Shown: positions 26,197 to 34,758 of the stretch, one piece after another
How positions within the stretch are numbered: position 1 is the first letter of the stretch
Layout of the letters: each line of letters begins with the position of its first letter
Assembly: GCF_033095785.1 (NCBI RefSeq)
Contig: NZ_CP137134.1
Coordinates: forward strand, 124,001-188,000
DNA from: Nitrosospira sp. Is2
GTDB lineage: Bacteria > Pseudomonadota > Gammaproteobacteria > Burkholderiales > Nitrosomonadaceae
Reading direction: 5' to 3'
Length of the DNA stretch: 64,000 nt
Made by a program: the position numbers and the translations under genes
The notes under the pieces: generated by a model
Seen by the model: only the letters and a program-made list of their open reading frames with translations
Database searches by the model: none
Told to the model about the DNA's origin: nothing

Positions 26197-26979
26197 TCAG
26201 CTTGCGTTCGGTTCGCGATCAGCTGACAACTCTTTTTCAGGGGCGGAATTGGAACGCGGCAGACCCGGTTCTTCCTTTGTGTGGCTCCGCTCGGTAACCT
26301 CGAGCCGCGCCCGCAAACTCTCCCGGCGCCGCGCCATGATGAGCCCCCATACCCCGAGAGCGATCAGCGCGACGGTGGTGGGCTCCGGGACCGTTGCGAT
26401 CTCCGCAGGCTGCTGTACTGGATCAAATACAGTCTGATTCGTTAGCCCACCGTTGCCCACGTTAAGGTAGCCGGAAGCCGCCAAATCCGAGTAAGAATGG
26501 TTCTTCCAGCCTCTTATGTCCCACACGCCCCCTTGCACGCTAAGTTCGAAGGGCGTTCCGTTATATGAAAAATCCTCCACCAGGAAAAAACCGTTAAACA
26601 CGCCGTTCCTGAACTGGATCGATGGTCCACCCACTATATCGGAATCCCCGAACTTAAATTCCAATGGCCTAATGCCGAAAACAATGTCGAACACAACATC
26701 ATTGGATGCGCCTGCGACGGCCGCTAACGGAACATTAACGATGCCCGTACCATTGCCCGGTATAAGACTTGTATCAAACAGCACGGTCCCGCTCACGCTA
26801 CCGGCGTCGCAGCCGCTGCAGGTGTTTGTTTTTTGCAAGCCCAGGCTACTCCCCAAATCTTTCACTGTCGAGATACCGCCAGAGAAATCGGCGGCGATAT
26901 AAATAGGTATAGCGTTGGCAGTGGACATTGTTGCAACGATAATCCCGCAGGCTGCCGCCAGGTTAGCTAGTTTGTACAT
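26197..26979 (-). CDS. PEP-CTERM exported protein
   Basis: A 260-aa protein with ATG at 26979 behind GGAGGG. A signal peptide (MYKLANLAAACGIIVATMSTANA) precedes a beta-rich, Gly/Asn-rich region. The sorting signal VPEPTTVALIALGVWGLIMARRR lies about 40 residues before the end, not at the extreme C-terminus, so a charged tail (KEEPGLPRSNSAPEKELSAD) follows it. This is unusual for PEP-CTERM proteins and may reflect loss of the original stop. Function unknown; many such proteins are extracellular matrix components. Confidence 0.8.
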   Translation of the reverse strand: MYKLANLAAACGIIVATMSTANAIPIYIAADFSGGISTVKDLGSSLGLQKTNTCSGCDAGSVSGTVLFDTSLIPGNGTGIVNVPLAAVAGASNDVVFDIVFGIRPLEFKFGDSDIVGGPSIQFRNGVFNGFFLVEDFSYNGTPFELSVQGGVWDIRGWKNHSYSDLAASGYLNVGNGGLTNQTVFDPVQQPAEIATVPEPTTVALIALGVWGLIMARRRESLRARLEVTERSHTKEEPGLPRSNSAPEKELSADREPNAS

Positions 26980-27476
26980 CTTCCCTCCATGGTTATCAAC
27001 GTGAACCAGCAAGGAAAACATCATACTCATAACGAAAGCAGTGCCTATTGGACTGAAGTACATGCTGTACCAAGGTACAGGTGCTGGAACCCGCGCCGGA
27101 TGAAAACGAGGGGCGGGATTACAGGTCCGGAAAAATGCGTCGCCGTCCCAAGTAATACTCGGACAGCGATTTATGCGTAATTGAATTGATGGAAAAAGGC
27201 TTGCCGAGCCCGACAATACCGTAAGGCTGACGCAAGTACCGGCCGCTAGAGTTTGGGTGTCGAAATATTTTACATTTTTTCGATCACCGTTTTTCAAACC
27301 CAAACTTTGTCTTTATTATTCAGTCTATTAGAATATTTTTCTGACGAGCACGCTTCTTGCTTATTAATAATGGAGTCCCGAACGGCTGACGAGTATCTGA
27401 AAAAAAAAGAAAACGGGACCCGGGAAATAAAAATGGCTGGCGAGTCTGGCCAACAACTCTAAATAATCCACTTCAA
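26980..27476. other. Intergenic region with possible short transcript
   Basis: About 500 bases. The first 90 hold the PEP-CTERM gene leader. A 30-codon frame (27371-27463, MESRTADEYLKKKENG...) ends 14 bases before a strong terminator, so a small transcript or peptide may end there. No family match is evident. Confidence 0.35.
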
Positions 27477-27500
27477 AACCCGCTTCGGCGGGTTTTTTGT
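27477..27500 (+). terminator. Rho-independent terminator without an assigned gene
   Basis: AAACCCGCTTCGGCGGGTTTTTTG: a perfect stem with the stable TTCG loop and a T run, the same design as the csbD terminator. No convincing gene precedes it, which hints at an unannotated small RNA or peptide transcript. Confidence 0.85.
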
Positions 27501-27978
27501 TATAACGCGGAGCATCTGGACAGGGGAGAGAATCCAGGCATTAAAACACGCATATACTATATGCCGGCTCATTCTCTTCAGCGAGGGGATTTCTCCTTTC
27601 GCCGCCACATGGCACCGACTCCAGTCGCTAGCTGATGTTAATCCGGTCGACCAAAACCGCGACGCGCAAACGTAAACTTCGAGCCGCTCTCCGATAAAGC
27701 ATCCCATGCACGATTTCGAACCCGGGGTGTCGGTGGATGCCAGCTGTAAACTGTCAAAAATAAGCCAGCTGAATGGACCAGCGGACGCGTGCTGGATAAA
27801 CAGCGAAGTTTCAGGTCTGGATTGGAATTTCGCTTGCAGTGCACTGATGCATGAGCTTCGGGAAAAAGCCCGTTATTTCATTAGCTCAGTAACGCACACC
27901 TGCACTTTGGTCCAATAGGCAAGGTCGCGAAAATCGGTAAGATGTGTGCTGCTGGGCATCACCACAACCCTGCAGGTG
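27501..27978. other. Intergenic region, no gene seen
   Basis: About 480 bases between the orphan terminator and the hairpin element near 28.0 kb. Open frames on both strands (for example 27706-27918 +) lack start sites and family resemblance. Confidence 0.4.
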
Positions 27979-28050
27979 ACGCTCAGCGCCGGCCGCCCCA
28001 CAACGTGGCGCGGCCGGGTTTAATTTCCTTCTCTCGTGGACGCTGAGCGT
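27979..28050 (+). terminator. Nested inverted-repeat element downstream of the Crp-like gene
   Basis: Outer arms ACGCTCAGCG (27979-27988) and CGCTGAGCGT (28041-28050) are exact complements. Inside, 27989-28017 folds into a long hairpin: CCGGCCGC and GCGGCCGG, then CCAC and GTGG around a three-base loop, with one internal mismatch. A short T-rich stretch follows each. It lies just past the stop of the leftward crp-like gene, so it could end transcription or be an extragenic repeat. Confidence 0.5.
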
Positions 28051-28056
28051 TTTCCG

Positions 28057-28806
28057 CTAAGCGGCGACAGCTCTGATTACCTTGACGGTACTGCTGGCGG
28101 GTTTGCTTTGCAACAGCCGCTGGTATAGTTTTTTAACCACGGCGTAGCCATCGCTTGCTCGCTCTTCTAGCAGTGCCCTATCCACTACCGTTATATGGCC
28201 GCGCCGGTACTGGATGGCGCCGTCTGCCTGTAGCGTCTGCGCAGCCTGGGTTACGCTTTCACGGCGGACCCCGAGCATCGCCCCCACCAATTCGTGCGTC
28301 ATGGGAAGGGATGCAACTGCAAGACGGTCCTGACTCATCAGCAAAAACCGGCAAAGTTGCTGCTCCACGGTTTGCCGATGGTCCACGGCACACTGTTCAG
28401 TCTGAAATAGCAGGGCCTGGCTGAAACGCAACATCAGGTGCTGCAGGAAGCCGCCGGACTCGAACTCATTTTTCAGCACGCTCGCCTTGATACGATAGCT
28501 ATAGCCGGGGCTTTGCACCGTAACTGTGGCAGGCGTAGTTTCCGACCCTAATAGCAGGGATACCCCGGTGACCCCTTCGTTCCCAATCATCGAGACCTGC
28601 CGGGAAATTCCGGACTCCAGTTCATACATGCGGGCAATAATGCAGGTTGTTGGAAAATAAAGCTGGCTAATCCGAGTATTAGGTTCATAGATTACTTGAC
28701 CCAATGGCAAATCCACCAATTCCAGATGTGGCAGTAAGCGGGCATATTCATCTGCAGGCAGTGCCGCTAATAGCTGATTTTGCTTTGGGCTGTGCAGTAC
28801 TGACAT
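28057..28806 (-). CDS. Crp/Fnr-family transcription regulator
   Basis: A 249-aa protein. Residues of about 15-130 form a cNMP-binding-like beta roll (LPLGQVIYEPNTRISQLYFP). Residues of about 165-235 form the winged helix-turn-helix, with helix pair MTHELVGAMLGVRRESVTQA. No cysteine cluster for an Fe-S cluster is seen, so it is not an oxygen-sensing Fnr. A perfect 18-base palindrome lies about 215 bases upstream. Targets are unknown. Confidence 0.92.
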   Translation of the reverse strand: MSVLHSPKQNQLLAALPADEYARLLPHLELVDLPLGQVIYEPNTRISQLYFPTTCIIARMYELESGISRQVSMIGNEGVTGVSLLLGSETTPATVTVQSPGYSYRIKASVLKNEFESGGFLQHLMLRFSQALLFQTEQCAVDHRQTVEQQLCRFLLMSQDRLAVASLPMTHELVGAMLGVRRESVTQAAQTLQADGAIQYRRGHITVVDRALLEERASDGYAVVKKLYQRLLQSKPASSTVKVIRAVAA

Positions 28807-29019
28807 AGCTCCTCCTTGTAGGACTTGATATCGTTATTAGACACTTCAATAATAGACTTTTATAACGCAAGCCTATAGCGAGTATAAAGCAATAAGCATG
28901 CCTGAAGTTTTTTCTTTTAAGAACATACGGCTGTGCTTGATGTACTGGTACATTAGTCACCATTAGCCGACGTTATCTCCGGCCTTAATATTAAGTACTT
29001 GAAAATACATAGTTATAAA

Positions 29020-29037
29020 TGTCGCCAATTGGCGACA
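29020..29037. promoter_or_regulatory. Perfect palindrome, candidate Crp-like operator
   Basis: TGTCGCCAATTGGCGACA is fully self-complementary and fits the TGTCGC-N6-GCGACA spacing of Crp-family sites. It lies between the divergent crp-like gene and the Cas2-like gene, so autoregulation is plausible. Confidence 0.45.
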
Positions 29038-29288
29038 GATGAGCATCCGCAAGTCCACCCAAGCTTGAGATCGTCTGTTTCGAAAAACATGACCACCACT
29101 AGCAACAAACTGGGGAAGAAGCAGGTGGGAGCGCCCGCTCCCCGAGCGGAAAGGTGCTCCCGGGTTAAAGGAAGGCTATTACTTACCGTAGATACTGGGG
29201 TTCGCGTACGGTTACGGTCGAACTCGGCGTCGAACGCATCCCCGCATTCGAACATTTCTAATGAAACAGAACTGGAGAAAGAGAACGC

Positions 29289-29555
29289 ATGGCCATGTAT
29301 TGCATCGGGTACGAGCTTAAAAACCCGGGAAACACTAATGCCACTCTGATAGAGGAAATCGAAACCTACGAGACGTGGTGGCACTGCCTGGAATCAACCT
29401 GGATTATTGCTTCCCCTAAAACAGCAGATCAGGTGAGGGATCATCTTCAACAGTACATGGGCTTGAACGATAAGCTCGTAGTGGTTGAAATTGCCGGCAA
29501 TGCCGCCTGGGTGGGTTTTGATAAAGAATGCTCGGATTGGTTAACTAATCTCTAA
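29289..29555 (+). CDS. SinR/Cas2-like small protein
   Basis: An 88-aa protein starting MAMYCIGYELKNPG, then YETWWHCLESTWIIAS and VVVEIAGNAAWVGF. This is the pattern of the stand-alone SinR-family proteins, which share the ferredoxin-like fold of Cas2 and VapD. No CRISPR array or other cas gene is in the window, so it is not part of a CRISPR system here. Family members may be RNases, but activity is unproven. The context shows only a preceding Crp-like site. Confidence 0.75.
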   Translation: MAMYCIGYELKNPGNTNATLIEEIETYETWWHCLESTWIIASPKTADQVRDHLQQYMGLNDKLVVVEIAGNAAWVGFDKECSDWLTNL

Positions 29556-29900
29556 TAATAAAATCGCCAGCAGCTTTTCCAAAGCGACCCCGGGCCTACC
29601 CCAAGTCCAGTACCGCTCCACTCCCGCAAGCAATTAGTCCGCCACTGCCTTAAAATCCTCTATTCGGGAAAGGTTTTTATGCGCCGCCACAACCTTTATC
29701 CAAGCTGTTAATTGCCCGGACTGGCCTGCGCCGCCTGTCTTCCCGGTCGAGGAAAGCAGCCAGAACGGGTGATACTGAGATTTGCGATTGCGCCTCTCGC
29801 CGCCGTTCTCTCGCGATAGCTATCGCATCGAATCGGCTTCGACGCGCCTGCCCAAAGATCACTCCGCCACCGAGCTTCGGGTCAACAAGGAGAAGTATAG
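29556..29900. other. Intergenic region, no gene seen
   Basis: About 345 bases. The minus strand has an 80-codon frame (29677-29919) with an arginine-rich stretch, without a good start. Nothing else is supported. Confidence 0.4.
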
Positions 29901-30320
29901 ATGACAACAGCGTCCACACTCTTGCATCGGCATATCCAGACGTTCGTCGACGACAACGCGCGCTGGCAGACGTTGATCGCCGATAATCTTTTGTGGGAGC
30001 TGCCTTTTGCGCCCTCCCTCGGGCACCCCGCGCGACTGATGGGCCGGCAGGAGGTGGTCAATCATGTGACGTGGTTTCTCAGTTCGGTAGAAAATTTCCG
30101 CTTCCTCGACGTCGAGGTCCACCCGTTCGTCGATTCGCAAGCGGCAGTCGCCGAATTCAGGGGAGAAGGGTTCATCAAGTCGACCCGCCGCATCTACGTC
30201 CAGAATTACGTGCTATTTCTGCGGGCCGAAAACGAAAAGATCACATTCCTGCGCGAATATTTTAATCCCGTGCGCGCCGCCAAGGCGCTCGATACGCCGA
30301 TCCGCGGCCTGGAGCCATGA
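29901..30320 (+). CDS. SnoaL/NTF2-like protein
   Basis: A 139-aa single-domain protein of the NTF2-like superfamily, with AAGGAG upstream. The opening helix (LLHRHIQTFVDDNARWQTLIADN) and the curved sheet ending YVLFLRAENEKITFLREYFNPVRA match SnoaL-like polyketide-cyclase or isomerase folds. This fold serves many enzymes and binding proteins, so no substrate is proposed. Single gene. Confidence 0.85.
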   Translation: MTTASTLLHRHIQTFVDDNARWQTLIADNLLWELPFAPSLGHPARLMGRQEVVNHVTWFLSSVENFRFLDVEVHPFVDSQAAVAEFRGEGFIKSTRRIYVQNYVLFLRAENEKITFLREYFNPVRAAKALDTPIRGLEP

Positions 30321-30743
30321 GGAGATCAGCTCATCAAAATCAATAAATGCGAAGATTGCCAGTCAAGGTAAACAATCAGGCCAAGCGCTTTTCGCCGACT
30401 GGGGTGTCGTTCGGGTACAGCCTGCCTAGCTCAAGACCACTCCATCTACAAGGCACCGCCATTCAGTTCCCAGGATAACTGACTTTCCCGTGACGGAGTG
30501 CCGTACCGGGGCGGGTCCTGCGAAAACGCACACTGTGACTGGGGAGGAATGTTCATTGCTTTCCTGACCTTTGCCTCTATCCGGGTGTTGCGCTTCAATA
30601 TGCCCGGCCAACAACAGTGCCAGCAAGATCATGCCCATAACTCCCAACGCGGGCTACCGCACGGAAGAGATTTCCCGCTTTTTTTAGTATCACTTTTAAA
30701 ACAGCTAAAAAAGGAGAGACCGTCACAACCTGAGGCAGCGTAA
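30321..30743. other. Intergenic region upstream of small-family copy 4
   Basis: About 420 bases. Open frames on both strands look like shadows. An A/T-rich stretch with AAAACAGCTAAAAAAGGAG just before the small gene may hold its promoter and leader. Confidence 0.4.
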
Positions 30744-30947
30744 ATGCCCATATATATTCTTTATATACGCAAAACCGACGGTTCAATTTCGCGTCACCAA
30801 AATTTCCGCTTCAGGGGCTTCGAAGTAACGGACGTATACGTGTATGAAGAAACCTTAATCGGTTGGCCTGAATCAAAGGTGTTTTGGCAGTACCAGGAAG
30901 GCTACAGCGCGGGTTTGGCGCCTATTGAAATAGATCTTTGCGCTTAA
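30744..30947 (+). CDS. GWPE-motif small protein, copy 4
   Basis: A 67-aa copy of the small family, one of the shortest. It reads MPIYILYIRKTDGSISRHQN, then VYVYEETLIGWPESKVFW and GYSAGLAPIEID. The first His of the HEE motif is Tyr here. A GAGG lies about nine bases before ATG. Closest in the tail to copy 6 (FW-x-Y-E/Q-x-G). Stand-alone gene. Confidence 0.8.
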   Translation: MPIYILYIRKTDGSISRHQNFRFRGFEVTDVYVYEETLIGWPESKVFWQYQEGYSAGLAPIEIDLCA

Positions 30948-31454
30948 AAAGAAAAAGCGAAGGGAATTCACGTTTCGATCGAGAGAATAAAGCGTTCGGT
31001 TCGATGAGGCGTGTCCATGCGCCTTCGGGTTAGCGTAGTCCGCCGGTCATGACGCCCGTTCGACCCGTCCGCCGCGAAGATAAGCGATAAGCGAAAAGCG
31101 CGAATAAGCCATTAGCCGCGAGACATCCCGAATCAGGAGCGGCTGGCCGCCCCCGGGTCGAGATGAATCGGGACGACGTGTTCCCGTCACCCCTTTCAGG
31201 ACAGCGGGCCCCGCACGCGAGCACCAGATCTTCCTGTCGAGGAAACCGGCCGACCCTGGCAGCCGCCTGGCCCACCCCTCAATCTTCCAATCGATTCGAA
31301 TTGCCAAGCGACGGCTAAGCGACGGACTTCTAATTCATCAGGAACCGCTGAACAAGTCCTCACCGAAAGTGTGAACTTATTCAGGGGTTCCACGATGGGT
31401 TGCAGCCTGAGCTCGCCTGACGCCTGAGCTGTCCGGCGGGCCGCTATCCGATAT
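30948..31454. other. Intergenic region, no gene seen
   Basis: About 500 GC-rich bases. Several open frames overlap on the minus strand without start sites. No recognisable domain. Confidence 0.4.
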
Positions 31455-31655
31455 TTACAGGCTGCGCTGCCGAGAATAGCTGGATTTGCTGGAACCTTGC
31501 CGGGACGCCTTCAACGGCGCTGACATGTCCGCTTCCCACGAACGTTTTACCTTAGGGGCGGTTCGTTTTAAAATTTTGTTCGTGCTTTCCTCAAGCCACT
31601 TATCGAACTCTTCTGCCTCATACCCCAATACATCAATATTTCTGAGTTTCTTCAT
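31455..31655 (-). CDS. EFDKWLE small protein, copy 1
   Basis: A 66-aa protein with MKKLRNIDVLGYEAEEFDKW followed by LEESTNKILKRT and a Ser/Arg-rich tail. It is clearly related to the protein at 54133-54324, and the leader before the ATG is also similar (ATAGGAA...CCG). The helical, charged pattern gives no catalytic clue. I do not recognise the family. Confidence 0.65.
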   Translation of the reverse strand: MKKLRNIDVLGYEAEEFDKWLEESTNKILKRTAPKVKRSWEADMSAPLKASRQGSSKSSYSRQRSL

Positions 31656-32043
31656 CGGAAATTCCTATCGAGAAAGAGTTTTTCAAAAAATACGGGCCGG
31701 CTTCTTAAACGAAAGCAATATGGAGAACCAGCCCGGACACTCCGGACACGCCGCTAGCGCATCCGCGAGGAGCACCGCGTAAAAACTGTATCTCATGGCA
31801 AGAAGGAAGATATGTGCGCTAACCAACGTAACAGCGCAGAAAGAATTCGTTGCCTCAAAATATTCCGGACCAGAGGTGGAGGGGAAGGCCGGAAAAGGAA
31901 GAAAGCCACGGCTCGGTCCGGATTTCGCACTGGCGCAAATGATTTGATGTTCTGGTGCTTTGATTAAAGCTGCGTCGGAGGTCCCTGCGACGACCGACGA
32001 CAAAAAATCAAGTTGCTGATAAAAAAAATCCCCGCTGGCGGAA
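31656..32043. other. Intergenic region, no gene seen
   Basis: About 390 bases. A 106-codon minus-strand frame (31683-32003) lacks a start site; I see no family in it. Confidence 0.4.
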
Positions 32044-32072
32044 AATAAAAAAACCCGCCAGCTGGCGGGTTT
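32044..32072 (-). terminator. Terminator of the nitrosocyanin gene
   Basis: AAACCCGCCAGCTGGCGGGTTT is a perfect 22-base palindrome; on the minus strand it is followed by a T run. It lies about 65 bases past the nitrosocyanin stop. Confidence 0.85.
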
Positions 32073-32135
32073 CAGGTGACCCCGGGGCGACGATATCCCG
32101 CGCCGAGGTACTGCTTCTGTCGTCGTAAGAGCTAC

Positions 32136-32546
32136 CTAGTCCACCACATTCAAGGAACCAGGCAGATGGATGTTCTTGGGATGGAGCTGGCACCAGACGA
32201 GAAAGGCGCCGGACTTATCCGCTTTGATAGTAATTGTCTTGGTCTCGCCCGCCTTCAGGACTTCCTTGACTCCATATTCGTCAATGGAAAATCCTTCGCT
32301 GATAGGCGATTTATTCTCGACCGTAATCTTTACTGTCGTCCCTTTCTTGACAGTCAGCGTCTCGGGTTCGTTGAGAACATTGAACGCGCGGATATTCTTG
32401 ACTGTCACGCCTTCAACGTTAAGCTCCGGAATGTTAGTGTCATAAGCATTGATAACCACCTTCAATTTTTGTTCCGCTGCGTGCGCTGTTCCCGCCAGCA
32501 GCAACCCAAAAGCAAGACCCACGACTGTTTTGTTTATTTTCATCAT
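32136..32546 (-). CDS. ncyA: Nitrosocyanin (red copper protein)
   Basis: A 136-aa periplasmic cupredoxin. GGGGGAAAAG precedes ATG 32546. A signal peptide ending AGTAHA precedes the mature protein. The sequence follows the known Nitrosomonas nitrosocyanin closely: INAYDTNIPELNVEGVTVKN, LNEPETLTVKKGT, ENKSPISEGFSIDEYG and FLVWCQLHPKNIHLPG. The copper ligands Cys and two His are in WCQLHPKNIH and the unusual Glu ligand is in the LNEPETL region. The protein is found in ammonia-oxidising bacteria and its exact role, possibly in electron transfer or NO chemistry, is unsettled. Single gene with its own terminator. Confidence 0.95.
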   Translation of the reverse strand: MMKINKTVVGLAFGLLLAGTAHAAEQKLKVVINAYDTNIPELNVEGVTVKNIRAFNVLNEPETLTVKKGTTVKITVENKSPISEGFSIDEYGVKEVLKAGETKTITIKADKSGAFLVWCQLHPKNIHLPGSLNVVD

Positions 32547-32558
32547 CTTTTCCCCCAT

Positions 32559-32977
32559 TCAATTTAAGTTTTAATGAAACATCATGTTACTCTCAATACT
32601 CTAGATTGGATAACGATGGATGTCAATCCAGCCTGCGGCGAATATACGGCAGGCGTATCGTTTTCCGCGACATGCTATCAAACGGCTTTCCCCGGTGTCG
32701 GTGAGAATGCCATGCCCTGTTCCCGATCATGTCGGGCGTCCCGAATCCTTGCTTAATTTCTCTGTCACCGCCGCATCCGGCAAGACAAATCACAGCGAAC
32801 AGCGCAGATAGCGGCTTCTGCGCCTGGTCAGTAATGAAGCGCGTTGTATGCGCCGCCGGCCCTCGACCTGAGCGCGGCTGTAATACTCTATAGACCGCTG
32901 GAATGGCTGTGACGAGCACGTGCCCTATTGAAGAACGATGTATTGCTCTAACAGATGGCCGATGATATAAGACACCG
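32559..32977. other. Divergent intergenic region
   Basis: About 420 bases between nitrosocyanin and the nuclease gene. It must hold the nitrosocyanin promoter; the first 60 bases are AT-rich. No gene is supported. Confidence 0.45.
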
Positions 32978-33478
32978 ATGCGCCCTGCTATCGCTGTTCT
33001 CGTGCTCGTCCCCTGGCTCACCCTCCCCGATGCCGCTTTCGCCGCGCCGAACACGGAACCCATCCATGCCCAGGTACTGCAGATTGTTGACGGCGACTCA
33101 GTTACCGTTTCCATAGATGGCGAACTGGTCAGGGTACGGCTGGCGGAAATTGACGCCCCGGAGCTGGACCAGCCGTTTGCAACTGAATCCCGGCAGTCGC
33201 TGTTCGACTTATGCCTATGGGTTCACGCGGAATTGACTTCCATCAGCAGGGACTACTATGGACGAACGCTGGCCAGGGTCGAGTGCAATGGCGTGGATGT
33301 CAACGCCGAGCAGGTGCGGCGCGGATTGGCCTGGGTAAAGAATCAAGCTGCCACTGATAAAAAACTTCACAGGCTGCAGGAAGAAGCCAAAGCGGCCAAG
33401 CGGGGATTATGGGCCTTCGACTCGCCGACCCCTCCCTGGGAATGGCGCTCATTCCATAACTTTCAGCCCTCCGAATGA
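32978..33478 (+). CDS. Secreted staphylococcal-nuclease-like protein
   Basis: A 166-aa exported nuclease. Signal peptide (AVLVLVPWLTLPDAAFA), then the SNase fold: VLQIVDGDSVTV with the calcium-type Asp, VRVRLAEIDAPELDQPFA with the first catalytic Arg and Asp, DYYGRTLARVEC with the second Arg, and LVN-like LAWVKNQAA. It should cleave DNA or RNA outside the cytoplasm. Single gene. Confidence 0.92.
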   Translation: MRPAIAVLVLVPWLTLPDAAFAAPNTEPIHAQVLQIVDGDSVTVSIDGELVRVRLAEIDAPELDQPFATESRQSLFDLCLWVHAELTSISRDYYGRTLARVECNGVDVNAEQVRRGLAWVKNQAATDKKLHRLQEEAKAAKRGLWAFDSPTPPWEWRSFHNFQPSE

Positions 33479-33710
33479 CCGCCCTACCCATAAAATACGC
33501 CAAATTCATGCTTCTCTAAACCCCGGATGAGTCGTCTTCTGCTTTTATTTCGCCATGTACCGGCCCCGTGTAGCGTCCTGCGCGTACCGCCCTCATGTGC
33601 CACCCAACCGCATGCATGCATCCGTTTTATTTGAACCGTTGACTCATCCATTGATCTGATACATCAAATGCAGAACAATCCCAAGACATAACAACAAAAA
33701 AAGGCGAATC

Positions 33711-34004
33711 ATGAAAGCTGCCGTGCCTGTCATTCTCGCGCTGCTTGTTTCCGGTATCGTCCAGGCCGAGCCGCCGCAACTTCGGGATCGGCAAACAGGA
33801 AAATACCTCGGCAACCTCAGCTCCAACCCCTACGACGCAAACTCGGTCAGCAACCCATACGGAAGGTACGGCAGCGAGCACTCCTCAGACAGCATCAATA
33901 ATCCACACGGACAATACGGCAGCCGCTACAGCAACGACAGCCCGAACAATCCGTATGCCACCAATCTGCCTGCAGTCTATGGCAATGACGGAAACCGCTA
34001 TTAG
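33711..34004 (+). CDS. Exported Asn/Tyr/Ser-rich repeat protein
   Basis: A 97-aa protein with a signal peptide (VPVILALLVSGIVQA) followed by imperfect repeats of the form SNPYGRYGSEHSSDSINNP, NPHGQYGSRYSNDSPNNP and NPYATNLPAVYG. The Asn-Pro-Tyr and YGS periodicity suggests a fibrous or surface-associated protein. Similar short repeat proteins occur widely in proteobacteria with no known role. Confidence 0.75.
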   Translation: MKAAVPVILALLVSGIVQAEPPQLRDRQTGKYLGNLSSNPYDANSVSNPYGRYGSEHSSDSINNPHGQYGSRYSNDSPNNPYATNLPAVYGNDGNRY

Positions 34005-34458
34005 AACGGTACTGTCCCTGGGTTCCCGGCGATGTTATCAATAGCAGCGATGCTCAGGAGCATCGCGCTTGGCAACAACTGCCAACGTGGCAGGCTACCT
34101 GTTTGCGGTCACCCCGTTGCGCCACGCTCCTGCATAAAAGAAAACTGCTTGACAACATCAGGTAGAGCCAGGCGGCCATGTCTTTGCTTATTGCTTCCCC
34201 ATATGAAATAAGAACCCCCGCACCGAAAACGAACAAGCCGGGTTGGTTGGGCCGTCCGCCCCTATTTATATGCAATATTTCTACCCAATGTGATTTAGCG
34301 CACAGTATTAACCTCATCATTATAATAATCTGACAATTCTTGCCGCTGATGGTCCTGTAACCGCCCGGCTGATTCCGATGTCACTGACGTCATCAGTAAC
34401 CGGGTTACAGTGGAGGCAAGCAACGTTGGATTCTGATTTTCCTTAAAGGAGATTAATC
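34005..34458. other. Intergenic region upstream of csbD
   Basis: About 450 bases. It contains a hairpin (GCGATGCT-cagg-AGCATCGC, 34047-34066), which may terminate the repeat-protein gene, and a larger inverted repeat at 34355-34410. Confidence 0.5.
34355..34410. promoter_or_regulatory. Nested inverted repeat upstream of csbD
   Basis: CTGTAACC (34355-34362) and GGTTACAG (34403-34410) are exact complements, and between them ACTGA-cgtca-TCAGT forms a second dyad. It lies about 50 bases before csbD and could be an operator or leader fold. Confidence 0.35.
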
Positions 34459-34644
34459 ATGAATAAAGATCAAGTGAAAGGTACTGCGAAAGACATCGCC
34501 GGAAAGGTCCAGGAAGGAGTTGGAAAGGCAACAGGCGATAAAGAGCAGGAAGCCAAGGGCCTCGGCAAGCAAGTAGAGGGAAAAACCCAAAAGAAATACG
34601 GGGACGCCAAAGAAACCGTCAAGGATGCGATAGATAAAGCCTGA
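34459..34644 (+). CDS. CsbD-family stress protein
   Basis: A 61-aa hydrophilic protein, MNKDQVKGTAKDIAGKVQEG then GKATGDKEQEAKG and DAKETVKDAIDKA. This is the CsbD pattern seen in general-stress-induced proteins. AAAGGAG stands before the ATG and a terminator follows, so it is monocistronic. Likely induced by stress; molecular function unknown. Confidence 0.93.
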   Translation: MNKDQVKGTAKDIAGKVQEGVGKATGDKEQEAKGLGKQVEGKTQKKYGDAKETVKDAIDKA

Positions 34645-34670
34645 CTGTCGCGGCACGTTCAATACCTTAA

Positions 34671-34692
34671 ACCCGCTTCGGCGGGTTTTTTA
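34671..34692 (+). terminator. Rho-independent terminator of csbD
   Basis: ACCCGC-TTCG-GCGGGT followed by TTTTT, 27 bases after the stop. Same stem-loop as the orphan terminator at 27477-27500. Confidence 0.9.
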
Positions 34693-34758
34693 TTGCCTCG
34701 GGTATATGAATTCGCTTTTCGCTGCCCCGACACATGAAATATTAAAACTTGGCGTTAC

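Noticed and set aside
29289..29555. Part of a CRISPR-Cas locus
   Set aside because: Cas2-like fold only; no repeat array or other cas gene in the window.
29677..31307. Two FLDR-containing minus-strand frames (29677-29919 and 31047-31307) as a repeated gene
   Set aside because: Similarity is limited to a few residues and neither has a start site.
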